Part shown: one piece after another, positions 1 to 9,140 of the stretch
Layout: each line of letters opens with the position of its first letter
Position numbering within the stretch: the stretch's first letter is position 1
Assembly: GCA_947493695.1 (NCBI GenBank)
Contig: CANLSF010000001.1
Span: forward strand, 248,001 to 312,000
Reading direction: 5' to 3'
DNA: 64,000 nucleotides
From: an uncultured Kiloniellaceae bacterium
GTDB lineage: Bacteria; Pseudomonadota; Alphaproteobacteria; Kiloniellales; Kiloniellaceae
The notes under the pieces: generated by a model
Database searches by the model: none
What the model was told of the DNA's origin: nothing
Seen by the model: the letters and a program-made list of their open reading frames with translations, nothing else
Made by a program: the position numbers and the translations under genes

Positions 1-473
1 CGCTGATACTCTGGTTCGGTATCAACTGGCGTCTGCTCCCCATATCCGGCACAGCCAGTTGGCAAAACTTCGTCATGCCTTCGATCGCGCTTGGATACTA
101 TGTGACCCCGGCGGTCATGCGCCTGACCCGCGCCGGCATGCTGGAGGTGCTCTCCTCGGATTACATCCGCACAGCACGCGCAAAGGGCCTGCGACCCATG
201 ACGGTGCTGTTCAAGCACGCTCTGCGCAACGCCATCATCCCGGTGGTTTCCCTCTCCGCGGTGCAATTTGGCTTCATGCTCGGCGGTTCGATCGTGATTG
301 AGACCATCTTCGCCATCAACGGCCTCGGGTTCCTCGTTTGGGAATCGATCCTGCGCGCCGACTTGCCCATGATGCAGGCGATCGTGCTGGTGCTCAGCAT
401 CATCTACATTTTGCTGACTTTCCTGGCCGACTTGCTGAACGGTTTCCTCGATCCACGCATAAGGGTGTCGTGA
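1..473 (+). CDS. Peptide-type ABC transporter permease, DppB-like (5' truncated by window edge)
   Basis: The C-terminal part of an inner-membrane permease of the dipeptide/oligopeptide/nickel family. The frame is open from base 3 and has no start in the window, so the N-terminal half lies upstream. The visible part has the DppB-type cytoplasmic coupling loop (LEVLSSDYIRTARAKGL, then KHALRNAIIPVV), which contacts the ATPases, and ends with the typical DPRIRVS tail. The next permease starts 1 nt after the stop. A substrate-binding protein gene is expected upstream, outside the window. Confidence 0.93.
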   Translation, partial: LILWFGINWRLLPISGTASWQNFVMPSIALGYYVTPAVMRLTRAGMLEVLSSDYIRTARAKGLRPMTVLFKHALRNAIIPVVSLSAVQFGFMLGGSIVIETIFAINGLGFLVWESILRADLPMMQAIVLVLSIIYILLTFLADLLNGFLDPRIRVS

Positions 474-474
474 T

Positions 475-1416
475 ATGACGGATGCTACGAAATCCCCCAG
501 CGTGCCTCAGGGCGGCTCAATCTTGAGCAGCGGCCTCGACGATGTTCTCGAGCCCTCACCGGGGTCGCTGATGCGAAAGCGCGTTTTCGGTCACACGGGT
601 CTGGTGATCGGCGGCGGCGTGCTGCTGATCATCTTCCTGATGGCTGTTCTCGCGCCAGTGATTTCACCCGGCGATCCCTATGACCAGGATCTCTCGCGCA
701 AGCTGATCCCGCCAATCTGGCATGACTCGGACAAAGTGACCTGGGATCATCCACTGGGCACTGACCTTCTGGGCCGGGACTATATGACCCGCCTTTTCTA
801 TGGGGCACGGATCTCCCTTCTGATCGGCTTTGCGGCCATGCTTATCTCGGGCGTGATCGGCACCACCCTGGGCGTACTTGCTGGCTACTTCGGTGGCAAA
901 GTCGACATGGTGGTGAACTTTATCATTACGACACGCCTCTCCATGCCGGTGGTCCTGGTAGCCCTGGCCGTCGTGAGCCTTGTTGGTTCATCTTTGACCG
1001 TGGTGATCTGGGTGCTCGGGTTGTTGATCTGGGATCGCTTTGCCGTAGTCATGCGCAGCGCGACCCAGCAGGTTCGCGGACTCGATTTCGTTGCGGCAGC
1101 GCAGTCTCTCGGTTGCTCTACGCGACGCATCATTCTCTCCGAAATCATGCCCAACATCGCCAATCATCTGATTGTGATTGCCACGATTGAGATGGCCCAC
1201 GCAATTCTTCTGGAAGCAGCCCTGTCTTTCCTGGGGCTTGGTGTTCAACCACCGGACCCAAGCTGGGGCCTGATGATCGCCGAAGCCAAGGGCATGATAT
1301 TCTTCGATGCCTGGACCATCACCATCCCGGGTATCGCACTCTTCGCCCTTGTGCTCTCCATCAATCTTCTGGGTGACGGCATGCGCGATGTCACCGCCCC
1401 TGAAAATCGGAATTGA
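475..1416 (+). CDS. Peptide-type ABC transporter permease, DppC-like
   Basis: A 313-aa second permease of the dipeptide/oligopeptide importer. About 45 N-terminal residues precede the first membrane segment (TGLVIGGGVLLIIFLMAVLAPV), followed by the DppC hallmark HPLGTDLLGRDYMTRLFYGARISL and the ATPase-coupling loop around FVAAAQSLGCSTRRIILSEIMPN. It ends in the usual LLGDGMRDV region. The ATG lies 1 nt after the upstream permease stop. It should form the heterodimeric channel with the upstream DppB-like subunit. The substrate cannot be read from the permease; the peptidase and amidase genes downstream point to peptides or peptide-like amides. Confidence 0.95.
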   Translation: MTDATKSPSVPQGGSILSSGLDDVLEPSPGSLMRKRVFGHTGLVIGGGVLLIIFLMAVLAPVISPGDPYDQDLSRKLIPPIWHDSDKVTWDHPLGTDLLGRDYMTRLFYGARISLLIGFAAMLISGVIGTTLGVLAGYFGGKVDMVVNFIITTRLSMPVVLVALAVVSLVGSSLTVVIWVLGLLIWDRFAVVMRSATQQVRGLDFVAAAQSLGCSTRRIILSEIMPNIANHLIVIATIEMAHAILLEAALSFLGLGVQPPDPSWGLMIAEAKGMIFFDAWTITIPGIALFALVLSINLLGDGMRDVTAPENRN

Positions 1417-1427
1417 GAGGCGATCGG

Positions 1428-2441
1428 ATGAGCAACAAAATCCTCGAAGTGCAAGATCTGACGATCGACATTCCCACACCCTCCGGCACTCTGCACGCGG
1501 TTCAGAAAGTCTCGATCCATGTCGATAGGGGTGAAACCCTCTGCATCGTCGGTGAATCCGGCTGCGGAAAATCACTGACCTCTCTTGCGATAATGGACCT
1601 CTTGCCAAAAAAGGCCATGCGCACGGCGACTCGTCTCGAACTCGCAGGCGAGTCCGTTTTTGAAATCGGCGAGCGTCGTATGTCCGACATTCGCGGTAAT
1701 CGCATGAGCATGATCTTTCAGGAACCCATGACATCGCTCAACCCGGCATACACAATCGGCGACCAACTGACGGAAGCCTTACGCCGCCACAGGAAGGTCT
1801 CGCGCAGCGAGGCCAGAGACCGCGCGGTTTTCCTGCTGGAGAAAGTCGGGATCACAGCGGCTGCCAGCCGTCTGGGCCAGTATCCGCACCAGCTTTCGGG
1901 CGGCCTGCGGCAACGCGTGATGATCGCTATGGCGCTGATGTGCGGTCCGGATCTCATCATCGCCGACGAACCCACAACCGCCCTGGACGTCACCATTCAG
2001 GCGCAGATCCTGCACCTGCTTGCCGAACTGCAGCGCGAGTTCAACATGGGCCTGATCCTGATCACACACGACCTGGGCGTGGTGGCGCGCATCGCCGACC
2101 GCGTGGCCGTGATGTACGCCGGTCAAATCGTTGAAACCGGGAGCGCCGCGCAAATCTTCAGTGCACCGGCTCATCCCTACACTCGCGGCCTGCTGGCCTG
2201 TATCCCCATTCCCGGAAAGACTGAGCGCGGTGCCCATCTCGGCGCGATTCCCGGTATCGTTCCTTCCCTGGTCGGAAAGATGTCCGGTTGTCATTTCGCG
2301 AGCCGCTGTCCTGAAGTACAGCAGAACTGCACCAGCGCTCCAATCCCGCAGTTTGAGGCTCTCGACCCGGGACGCAGCGTCCGTTGTCTGCAGGCAGAAA
2401 ACGCTGCAATGCGGTCAGCCGGCCAGGAAGGTGTAGCATGA
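1428..2441 (+). CDS. Peptide-type ABC transporter ATP-binding protein, DppD-like
   Basis: A 337-aa cytoplasmic ATPase of the oligopeptide/dipeptide importer. Walker A GESGCGKS is at residues 42-49, the Q-loop lies in [12 protein letters not shown], the signature LSGGLRQR starts near 156, and Walker B LIIADE is near 176-181. A C-terminal oligopeptide-transporter extension has the Cys-rich segment (GCHFASRCPEVQQNC) typical of DppD/OppD. I chose ATG 1428 over an in-frame TTG at 1413 because GAGAGG lies at a good distance upstream and the protein then starts at the domain edge. The stop overlaps the next ATG (ATGA). Confidence 0.95.
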   Translation: MSNKILEVQDLTIDIPTPSGTLHAVQKVSIHVDRGETLCIVGESGCGKSLTSLAIMDLLPKKAMRTATRLELAGESVFEIGERRMSDIRGNRMSMIFQEPMTSLNPAYTIGDQLTEALRRHRKVSRSEARDRAVFLLEKVGITAAASRLGQYPHQLSGGLRQRVMIAMALMCGPDLIIADEPTTALDVTIQAQILHLLAELQREFNMGLILITHDLGVVARIADRVAVMYAGQIVETGSAAQIFSAPAHPYTRGLLACIPIPGKTERGAHLGAIPGIVPSLVGKMSGCHFASRCPEVQQNCTSAPIPQFEALDPGRSVRCLQAENAAMRSAGQEGVA

Positions 2442-3421
2442 GTGAGGTTGTTCTCGAAGCCCGTGACATCACGCGCAAGTTCATGATCTCTTCCGGATTC
2501 ATGCGCGCCAAGCGGCCCCTGCATGCGGTCAACGGCGTGAACCTGAAACTCCACCGCGGAGAGGTACTTGCCCTGGTTGGTGAATCAGGTTGCGGCAAAA
2601 CCACACTGGCAAAGATGCTGCTGGGCCTCCTTCCCCCAAGCAGCGGCTCACTGGAACTCGATGGACAGCCTCTTGCATCCCTCAGTCATCTCGATGTTGC
2701 ACGCATCGTGCAGCCGATCTTCCAGGACCCCTATTCGTCGCTCAATCCCCGTAAAACGATCGGAAACATCATCTCCCTGCCTCTGGTGGCTCAAGGAGAT
2801 AAAGACCCTGCAAGCTGGCGCCAACGCGCTGAAGAGATTATGGAACTGGTCGGCTTGCCGCGCCGCGTCTACAACAACTTCCCAAGCCAGCTCTCCGGTG
2901 GTCAGAGACAACGCGTAGCAATCGCCCGTGCCCTGATCAACCGGCCACGCGTGGTCATCTGCGACGAGCCCACGTCGGCTCTGGATGTCTCTGTCCAATC
3001 GCAGATCCTGAACCTGCTCCAGGATCTCAGGCAAGAACTGGGGCTGACTTATCTCATGATCAGTCACAATCTGGCCGTGGTCGAGCACATGGCAACGCGC
3101 ATCGCCGTCATGTATCTGGGTAGGGTTGTCGAAGAAGGTGATGCTGAAACTGTCTACAACAGCCCGCGCCATCCCTACACCAAGGCACTGCTGGGATCGG
3201 TCCTGACCCCTGACCCCAATCTCGGTGTGCCGGACACTCACCTTGGCGCCGCTTACCCGAACCCCCTGGATATGCCGTCCGGCTGCACCTTTCATCCGCG
3301 CTGCGCTCAGGCAATGCCGAGCTGCACGTCAGAAGTTCCGCTCCCGGTCCCGACCGGGAGCGGACATGTCGAATGCAATCTTTACGAGGAAGAACAGGAT
3401 AAAATGAGGATGACGTCATGA
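2438..3421 (+). CDS. Peptide-type ABC transporter ATP-binding protein, DppF-like
   Basis: A 327-aa second ATPase. Walker A GESGCGKT is at residues 48-55, the Q-loop in PIFQDPYSSLNP, the signature LSGGQRQR, and Walker B VVICDEPTSALD. The C-terminal extension again has the paired-Cys motif (GCTFHPRCAQAMPSC). The ATG overlaps the stop of the preceding ATPase by 4 nt, which implies translational coupling and 1:1 synthesis. Its own stop overlaps the start of the M20 peptidase in the same way, so the peptidase is part of the transporter operon. Confidence 0.95.
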   Translation: MSEVVLEARDITRKFMISSGFMRAKRPLHAVNGVNLKLHRGEVLALVGESGCGKTTLAKMLLGLLPPSSGSLELDGQPLASLSHLDVARIVQPIFQDPYSSLNPRKTIGNIISLPLVAQGDKDPASWRQRAEEIMELVGLPRRVYNNFPSQLSGGQRQRVAIARALINRPRVVICDEPTSALDVSVQSQILNLLQDLRQELGLTYLMISHNLAVVEHMATRIAVMYLGRVVEEGDAETVYNSPRHPYTKALLGSVLTPDPNLGVPDTHLGAAYPNPLDMPSGCTFHPRCAQAMPSCTSEVPLPVPTGSGHVECNLYEEEQDKMRMTS

Positions 3422-4833
3422 GCACGCCAAACGGACGCGAAGCCGCAATCGAACGGGTATTGAACTATCTCGACGGGGGTGACTTTGAGACGGAACTACA
3501 GCGGCGTGTCGCCATCCGCACCGAGAGCCAGAAGCGCGAGAGCTTGCCCGAACTGCACCGTTATCTGGACGCGGAAATGATCCCGATCTTCGCGGCCATG
3601 GGATTCTCCTGCAAAAAATATGAGAACCCGATTGAAGGGCTCGGCCCGGTCCTGCTTGCAACACGCCATGAAGGGGATAACCTGCCCACAGTTCTGGGAT
3701 ACGGGCACGGAGACGTCATCCGGGGCCTTGAGCAACAGTGGACCAAAGGGAAGGGGCCCTGGGAGATTGCCCGGGACGGCGACAAGCTCTACGGGCGCGG
3801 AACCGCCGACAACAAAGCCCAGCACACCATCAACATTGCAGCTATTCGCTCTGTGCTTGAGGAGCGCGGCAAACTCGGTTTCAACGCCAAGTTCATGATT
3901 GAGATGGGTGAGGAAGCCGGCTCCAACGGTCTGCGCGAAATCCTGGAAGCGAACATGGAAGATTTCAAAGCGGACGTCTTCATCGCTTCTGACGGCCCGC
4001 GTGCCCAGGCCGAACGCCCGACCCTGACCCTGGGGGCACGCGGCGCGGAGAACTTCGACCTCTCCCTCGATATGCGCGAGGGCGCGCACCATTCGGGTAA
4101 CTGGGGCGGGCTGATTGCCGATCCTTCGATCATCCTCGCCCATGCTTTAGCCTGCATCACAGGTCCGAAGGGGGAAATCAAGATCCCTGAGTGGATGCCG
4201 CCCGCAACCCCGCCCGCGGTTAAAGAGGCCTTGAAGGGCCTGACCATTGATGCCGGGCCGGATGCACCGACAATCGATCCCGATTGGGGCCAGCCGGGCC
4301 TTACGCCTGCCGAACGGGTATACAGCTCCAACTCCTTCGCCGTGCTTGCCATGACTTCAGGCAATCCAGCAAACCCTGTGAACGCCATACCACCGCGCGC
4401 CAGAGCACATTGCCAGCTGCGCTACTTCGCGGGTACGGATACCAGCCAGATCCTCCCTGCCCTGCGCCGCCACCTGGACGCTCACGGTTTTACGCAGGTC
4501 GAGGTCAGTGGGCCGCCTGAGGCAAATTCCGGGGGTTTCGGCGCATCACGGACGGAGCCGGATCATCCCTGGGTGACCTGGACCCGGCAATCCATGACCC
4601 GCTCCATGGGAGAATCTCCTGCGGTTATCCCCAGCATGGGTGGTTCGATCTGCAACGACCTCTTCACCGACCTGCTGGGCCTGCCTGCGATCTGGATCCC
4701 CCACTCCTACGGCGCCTGCTCGCAGCATGCCCCCAACGAGCACATCCTAATGTCGATCACCCGAACCGCCCTGCCGGTGATGGCGGGAATCTATTGGGAC
4801 CTGGGAGAAGGCGCTACCCCCAAAGCGGCTTAG
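3418..4833 (+). CDS. M20-family metallopeptidase (dipeptidase/deacylase-like)
   Basis: A 471-aa zinc exopeptidase of the M20/M25/M40 fold. Expected metal ligands and base are visible: H97 (GYGHGD), the bridging D131 (GRGTADNK), catalytic Glu in EMGEEAG (165-166), D192 (IASDG) and the C-terminal His in SQHAPNEH (near 437). A dimerisation domain is inserted after about residue 200. There is no signal peptide, so it is cytoplasmic. The ATGA overlap with the upstream ATPase indicates it hydrolyses what that importer brings in, probably a small peptide or N-acyl amino acid. The exact substrate is not readable. Confidence 0.9.
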   Translation: MSTPNGREAAIERVLNYLDGGDFETELQRRVAIRTESQKRESLPELHRYLDAEMIPIFAAMGFSCKKYENPIEGLGPVLLATRHEGDNLPTVLGYGHGDVIRGLEQQWTKGKGPWEIARDGDKLYGRGTADNKAQHTINIAAIRSVLEERGKLGFNAKFMIEMGEEAGSNGLREILEANMEDFKADVFIASDGPRAQAERPTLTLGARGAENFDLSLDMREGAHHSGNWGGLIADPSIILAHALACITGPKGEIKIPEWMPPATPPAVKEALKGLTIDAGPDAPTIDPDWGQPGLTPAERVYSSNSFAVLAMTSGNPANPVNAIPPRARAHCQLRYFAGTDTSQILPALRRHLDAHGFTQVEVSGPPEANSGGFGASRTEPDHPWVTWTRQSMTRSMGESPAVIPSMGGSICNDLFTDLLGLPAIWIPHSYGACSQHAPNEHILMSITRTALPVMAGIYWDLGEGATPKAA

Positions 4834-4896
4834 TATGACCGGCACAAACATCCGCTATACCGGATAAGTCTTTACCCCGACTGAGAATGAGAAGAC

Positions 4897-6324
4897 ATGA
4901 CCGACGCCTGCGACCTCTCCGCCGTTGAAGCACGGCAAATGATCGGCAACAAACAGCTCTCGCCCGTCGAGTTGCTGGACAGCTGCCTGACCCGTATTGA
5001 AAAAACCAACGGCGCGCTTAATGCACTCGTCGCCATGGATGTTGACGCCGCAAAGGCAGAGGCAAAAAGCGCCGAAGAGGCCGTGATGGCAGGTGCGGAA
5101 CTTGGCCTACTCCACGGACTGCCCGTCGGCATCAAGGATCTGGACGCCACCGCTGGCCTGCGCACCACCTGGGGCTCGTTGATTTATGAGAACCATGTCC
5201 CCGACGAAGACGGCGACATGGTTGGTAACGTCCGTGCCGCAGGCGCCAACATCCTGGCGAAAACCAACACGCCGGAGTTCGGCGCGGGCGCCAACACCAC
5301 CAACAAGGTCTACGGTCCAACAGGCAATCCTTTCGATCAGTTCAAGACCTGCGCGGGCTCATCAGGCGGCTCCGCGGCGGCCCTGGCCGCCGGCATGGTG
5401 CCACTGGCAACAGGCTCGGATTATGGCGGCAGTCTCCGCACCCCAGCCGCGTTCTGCGGTGTTACAGGTTATCGTCCCTCCCCCGGACTTGTGCCCGCCA
5501 CCGGACGACCGATTTCACTCAATCCCTTCGCGGTTCTGGGCCCAATGGGCCGCACCGTCGCCGACACATATCTGCTGTTACTCGCACAGCTCGATAGCGA
5601 CAAGCGCGACCCTTTCTCCAGCGACGACGGCCTGCGTCTGCCCGAAAGTCTCTCCGGAGTCGATCTGGGATCGGTTCGTGTGGCCTTCTCCGCCGATCTC
5701 GGCTGTGCGCCGGTCGACAACGCGATTCGTTCGATTTTCACGGCGCGCAGCAAAGCCTTCGGCGGCGTCTTTGCCGAAGCCTATGACCGCGATCCGGATC
5801 TTACCGACGTCCATGAATGCTTTGAGATCCTTCGCGGCGTGAACTTCGTCGGCGCTCATCGCGAACGCCTGAAGAACCACCGGGATCTGCTCGGTCCCAA
5901 CGTAATCGACAACACCGAACGCGGCATGGCTTATTCCCTGCCTGACGTGGCCTGGGCGCACAATGTGCAAACCAAGATTTACTATGAATTCGACCGCTTT
6001 TTCGAAGATGCGGATATCCTGATCTGCCCGGCAGCCTCGGTCTCACCTTTCCCTCATTCCCAACTTTTCGTGGAAGAGATCAACGGCGATACCATGCCGA
6101 CCTATATGCGCTGGCTGGCCATCACCTACGGACTGACCATGGCCCTGCCCGCAGCCTGCGTTCTGCCCTGCGGTCTCGATGATCGCGGCATGCCTTTCGG
6201 CATTCAAATCGTGGGTCCCAATGGCTCCGATGAATTAGTGCTACAGGTCGCGCAGAGCCTGGAACAGGTCCTGGCGCAAAACTCGGACACGCGTCGTCCG
6301 CTTCCCGATCTCTCAAAACTGTAA
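4897..6324 (+). CDS. Amidase (amidase-signature family)
   Basis: A 475-aa serine amidohydrolase of the amidase-signature family. The Ser-cisSer-Lys triad is readable as K80 (GLPVGIKDLD), S155 in the GSSGGS stretch and S179 in SDYGGSLRTP. Length is typical. There is no signal peptide. It could cleave amides released from imported peptides; GatA is unlikely because no gatB or gatC is nearby and the C-terminal half is that of stand-alone amidases. It lies 63 nt after the M20 gene, and the GGT gene follows 10 nt later, so it belongs to the same operon. Confidence 0.92.
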   Translation: MTDACDLSAVEARQMIGNKQLSPVELLDSCLTRIEKTNGALNALVAMDVDAAKAEAKSAEEAVMAGAELGLLHGLPVGIKDLDATAGLRTTWGSLIYENHVPDEDGDMVGNVRAAGANILAKTNTPEFGAGANTTNKVYGPTGNPFDQFKTCAGSSGGSAAALAAGMVPLATGSDYGGSLRTPAAFCGVTGYRPSPGLVPATGRPISLNPFAVLGPMGRTVADTYLLLLAQLDSDKRDPFSSDDGLRLPESLSGVDLGSVRVAFSADLGCAPVDNAIRSIFTARSKAFGGVFAEAYDRDPDLTDVHECFEILRGVNFVGAHRERLKNHRDLLGPNVIDNTERGMAYSLPDVAWAHNVQTKIYYEFDRFFEDADILICPAASVSPFPHSQLFVEEINGDTMPTYMRWLAITYGLTMALPAACVLPCGLDDRGMPFGIQIVGPNGSDELVLQVAQSLEQVLAQNSDTRRPLPDLSKL

Positions 6325-6337
6325 GGAGGTTCATGTG
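6323..6337 (+). promoter_or_regulatory. Strong Shine-Dalgarno that fixes a GTG start
   Basis: AAGGAGGT overlaps the amidase stop and sits 4-5 nt before GTG 6335. The nearby ATG at 6333 is followed directly by TGA, so it cannot be the start. Confidence 0.75.
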
Positions 6338-7945
6338 ACACACGGCATCGTCAGCGCTCCACAACCCGAAGCGGTCGAAGCCGGGACCGAAACCCTTGAA
6401 ATGGGCGGGAACGCGATCGATGCCGCTATCGCAACGGCGTTGGTGCAGACCGTGGTCGATCCGCAGATGTGCGGTATTGCGGGTTTCGGTTCAATGCAGC
6501 TCTACCTGCCGGAGGCAGGTGTTCATACCTGTCTGGACTTCCATGGTCGAGCGCCCGCGGGAGTCACACCCGATATGTGGCAAAACTGCATCTTGGGAGA
6601 GGCCGAGGACGGCTTCGGCTTTATCCTGGAAGGTCACGTAAACGACGTCGGTTATGGCGCAATAACAACTCCGATGAGCCTCAAGGCCTATGATGAAGCC
6701 TTAAAACGTTTCGGCACCATGAATCTGAACGATCTCATGAAGCCGGCAATCGGCTACGCAGAAGACGGTTTCATGGTCCGCCCGCACGTCAGCTACTTCT
6801 GGAACCTGGTTGAGGGCGGCGGTCGGGCACCGCACCGTGACCGGGTGGCTAAGTACCTCGCTGCACAGCGTATTTATCTGAAAGATGACGGCAATCTGCG
6901 TAAACCGGGAGAAATCCTCAAGAATCCCGACCTCGCCGCGACTTATCGCCTGATTGCCGCAGAAGGAGTCGACTGCTTTTATCAAGGCACCATCGCCGAA
7001 CGTATCATCACAGACATGGAAGCCAACAAGGGTTACCTGACCCACGAAGATCTCAAGTCTGTCGCAGTCGATGAAGCCGCTCCACTCTGGGGAGAGTATC
7101 GCGGACACCGGATCGCAACAAACAATCCGCCGGGTGGCGGTGTAATGATCCTGGAAATGCTGAATATCCTCGAGAACTTCGATCTCGCAGCAATAGGGCA
7201 TAATTCACCCGACTACATTGCAACGGTTTCCGAAGCCATGAAGATCGCAACGGTGGATAAGGACCAGTCGGTCGGCGATCCGAATTTCGTCGACATCCCT
7301 ATGGAAAGACTGACCTCGAAGGCCTACGCGGCTGAAATGGCGGCGCGGATCCGCTCAGGCGTGAAAACGACTGTCCCCCGTCTGAACAGCGGTGCCAAAG
7401 AATCAAAAGACACCACACACATTTCCGTCGCCGACGAATACGGCAACTGCGTGGCCATGACCCATTCCCTCGGGATGCCGTCAGGCATCGTTACGCCCGG
7501 ACTTGGCTTTATGTACAATGGCTGCATGTCTGTGTTCGACCCCCGCCCGGGGAACACCGGCTCCATTGCACCAGGCAAATCGCGCTTCACCGCCATGGCG
7601 CCAACTATCCTATTCAAGGGTGACGAGCCTTTCTTCGTGGTCGGCGCACCTGGCGGCACCTTCATCACCATGGGCGTTCTGCAAGCCATATTGAACGTCG
7701 TCGATTTCGGTATGAACGCACAGGAGGCCGTATCCGCCCCGCGCTTCTGCACGACCTCGGACACCATCGACATCACAAACCGCATCACCCGCCGCACCGA
7801 AAACACCCTCAAATCGCGCGGCTATCCGGTACGGCGCTCGCCACTGGGCTATCACTTCGCGGGCGTTCATGCCTTGCGAAAAACCATCGCCGGTTGGGAC
7901 GGTGGTGCCGATCCGGCCCGCGACGGCGTAGCTCTCTCTGTTTAG
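6335..7945 (+). CDS. Gamma-glutamyltransferase family protein (cytoplasmic type)
   Basis: A 536-aa Ntn-hydrolase of the gamma-glutamyltransferase family, made as a precursor that cleaves itself before a threonine. The predicted nucleophile is T360 in the TTHISV motif, with the large-subunit stretch GGNAIDAAIATALVQTVVDP near residue 24 and the small-subunit PGGTFITMGVLQAI glycine loop. It starts at the first family-conserved residues and has no signal peptide, unlike classical periplasmic GGT, so it should act on imported gamma-glutamyl compounds in the cytoplasm. Start GTG 6335 is fixed by a strong RBS. Confidence 0.92.
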   Translation: MTHGIVSAPQPEAVEAGTETLEMGGNAIDAAIATALVQTVVDPQMCGIAGFGSMQLYLPEAGVHTCLDFHGRAPAGVTPDMWQNCILGEAEDGFGFILEGHVNDVGYGAITTPMSLKAYDEALKRFGTMNLNDLMKPAIGYAEDGFMVRPHVSYFWNLVEGGGRAPHRDRVAKYLAAQRIYLKDDGNLRKPGEILKNPDLAATYRLIAAEGVDCFYQGTIAERIITDMEANKGYLTHEDLKSVAVDEAAPLWGEYRGHRIATNNPPGGGVMILEMLNILENFDLAAIGHNSPDYIATVSEAMKIATVDKDQSVGDPNFVDIPMERLTSKAYAAEMAARIRSGVKTTVPRLNSGAKESKDTTHISVADEYGNCVAMTHSLGMPSGIVTPGLGFMYNGCMSVFDPRPGNTGSIAPGKSRFTAMAPTILFKGDEPFFVVGAPGGTFITMGVLQAILNVVDFGMNAQEAVSAPRFCTTSDTIDITNRITRRTENTLKSRGYPVRRSPLGYHFAGVHALRKTIAGWDGGADPARDGVALSV

Positions 7946-7993
7946 GAAAGTATTTTGACAAAGATCGCGACCAAGACGGCTCAGGAGGCCGCG

Positions 7994-9139
7994 TTGACCG
8001 ACTGGCTTGCCGAACGCGAAGGCGACATGCTCACCTTTCTGGAAGAGCTCGTGAACATCGACAGCGGCAGTTACGATAAAGCGGGTGTCGACGCAGCTGG
8101 GGCCGCCATCGCCGCCTTTTTCGAACGCGAGAGCATCACATGCGACATTCTTCCGCTGGAGGACCACGGTGATGCTGTCCGCGCGACTCTTCCGACAGAC
8201 GGGATAGGTGGCAATCAGCCGATCCTGCTCATGGGTCACCGGGACACCGTCTTCCCCAAGGGTGAAACTGAACGACGTCCCTTCACGATCAAAGACGGTA
8301 TCGCATACGGACCGGGTGTGGCCGATATGAAGGGCGGATTGGTGATAAACGCCTTTATCCTCTCTGCCTTCTCAAAGCTTGGCGGCGCGCCTGCGCCTTT
8401 GATTGCACTTTTCACCGGCGACGAGGAAATCGGGTCGCCGGAGTCCAAGGCCGTCATCAAGGCGGAAGCCAGCAAAGCGCGCGCGGTTTTCAATTCGGAA
8501 CCGGGACGGCCAACCGGTAACATTGTGACCGGCCGCAAGGGTGGAATCTTCTTCCGCTGCGAAGTGACCGGTAAGGCGGCTCATTCCGGCGCAAACCATC
8601 AGGACGGCATCAGCGCTATTGAGGAGCTCGCCCGAAAAATCCAGGCCTGGCACGCTCTGACCGACTACGAGGCGGGACATACCCTCAACGTGGGTCTGGT
8701 CACTGGCGGTCAATCGGTCAATACCGTCGCGCCTTCCGCCTCCTGCGAAATCGACTTACGTTATAAGGACCCGACGCGGCGCGAGGAGATCGTCAAGGCT
8801 ATCACTGAGATCGCTGAAGAGAACACGCTCGCCGGCACTTCCTCGAATCTGACGATTCTGGGCGAATTCCATCCCCTCACACAGTCCGCCGAGGGCGAAA
8901 GCCTGATCGAGAGCTATCTCAGCAGCGGCCGCGATGTCGGCCTGACCATGGAAGGCGAGTTCTCGGGCGGTTGTGCAGATTCCGGCCTGGCATCGGTGCT
9001 GGGTGCGCCCACGATCTGCGGCCTCGGCCCGGTCGGTGGCAAAGTGCACAGCCCGGAGGAATACCTGGTAGTCGACAGCATCGTCCCGCGCGCTCAGACG
9101 CTGGCATTGACCATCCTGCGCATGGGAGAGAGCAGTTAA
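7994..9139 (+). CDS. M20-family glutamate carboxypeptidase-like enzyme (CPG2 type)
   Basis: A 381-aa zinc hydrolase close to carboxypeptidase G2/ArgE/DapE. The metal motifs GHRDTVFPKGETERRPF, GPGVADMKGG and TGDEEIGS are present. The family removes C-terminal glutamate or deacylates amino acids. I prefer TTG 7994, because AGGAGG lies 5 nt upstream at 7983-7988 and the protein then begins near the family N-terminus. An in-frame TTG at 7955 with a weaker AGGAAAG is the alternative (394 aa). Next to gamma-glutamyltransferase, a glutamate-releasing role is plausible. The stop is 1 nt from the convergent RidA stop. Confidence 0.9.
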   Translation: MTDWLAEREGDMLTFLEELVNIDSGSYDKAGVDAAGAAIAAFFERESITCDILPLEDHGDAVRATLPTDGIGGNQPILLMGHRDTVFPKGETERRPFTIKDGIAYGPGVADMKGGLVINAFILSAFSKLGGAPAPLIALFTGDEEIGSPESKAVIKAEASKARAVFNSEPGRPTGNIVTGRKGGIFFRCEVTGKAAHSGANHQDGISAIEELARKIQAWHALTDYEAGHTLNVGLVTGGQSVNTVAPSASCEIDLRYKDPTRREEIVKAITEIAEENTLAGTSSNLTILGEFHPLTQSAEGESLIESYLSSGRDVGLTMEGEFSGGCADSGLASVLGAPTICGLGPVGGKVHSPEEYLVVDSIVPRAQTLALTILRMGESS

Positions 9140-9140
9140 G

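Noticed and set aside
988-1734. A 248-codon minus-strand frame over the first transporter genes
   Set aside because: It spans two strongly conserved plus-strand genes and their junction; its composition is that of reverse-strand read-through.
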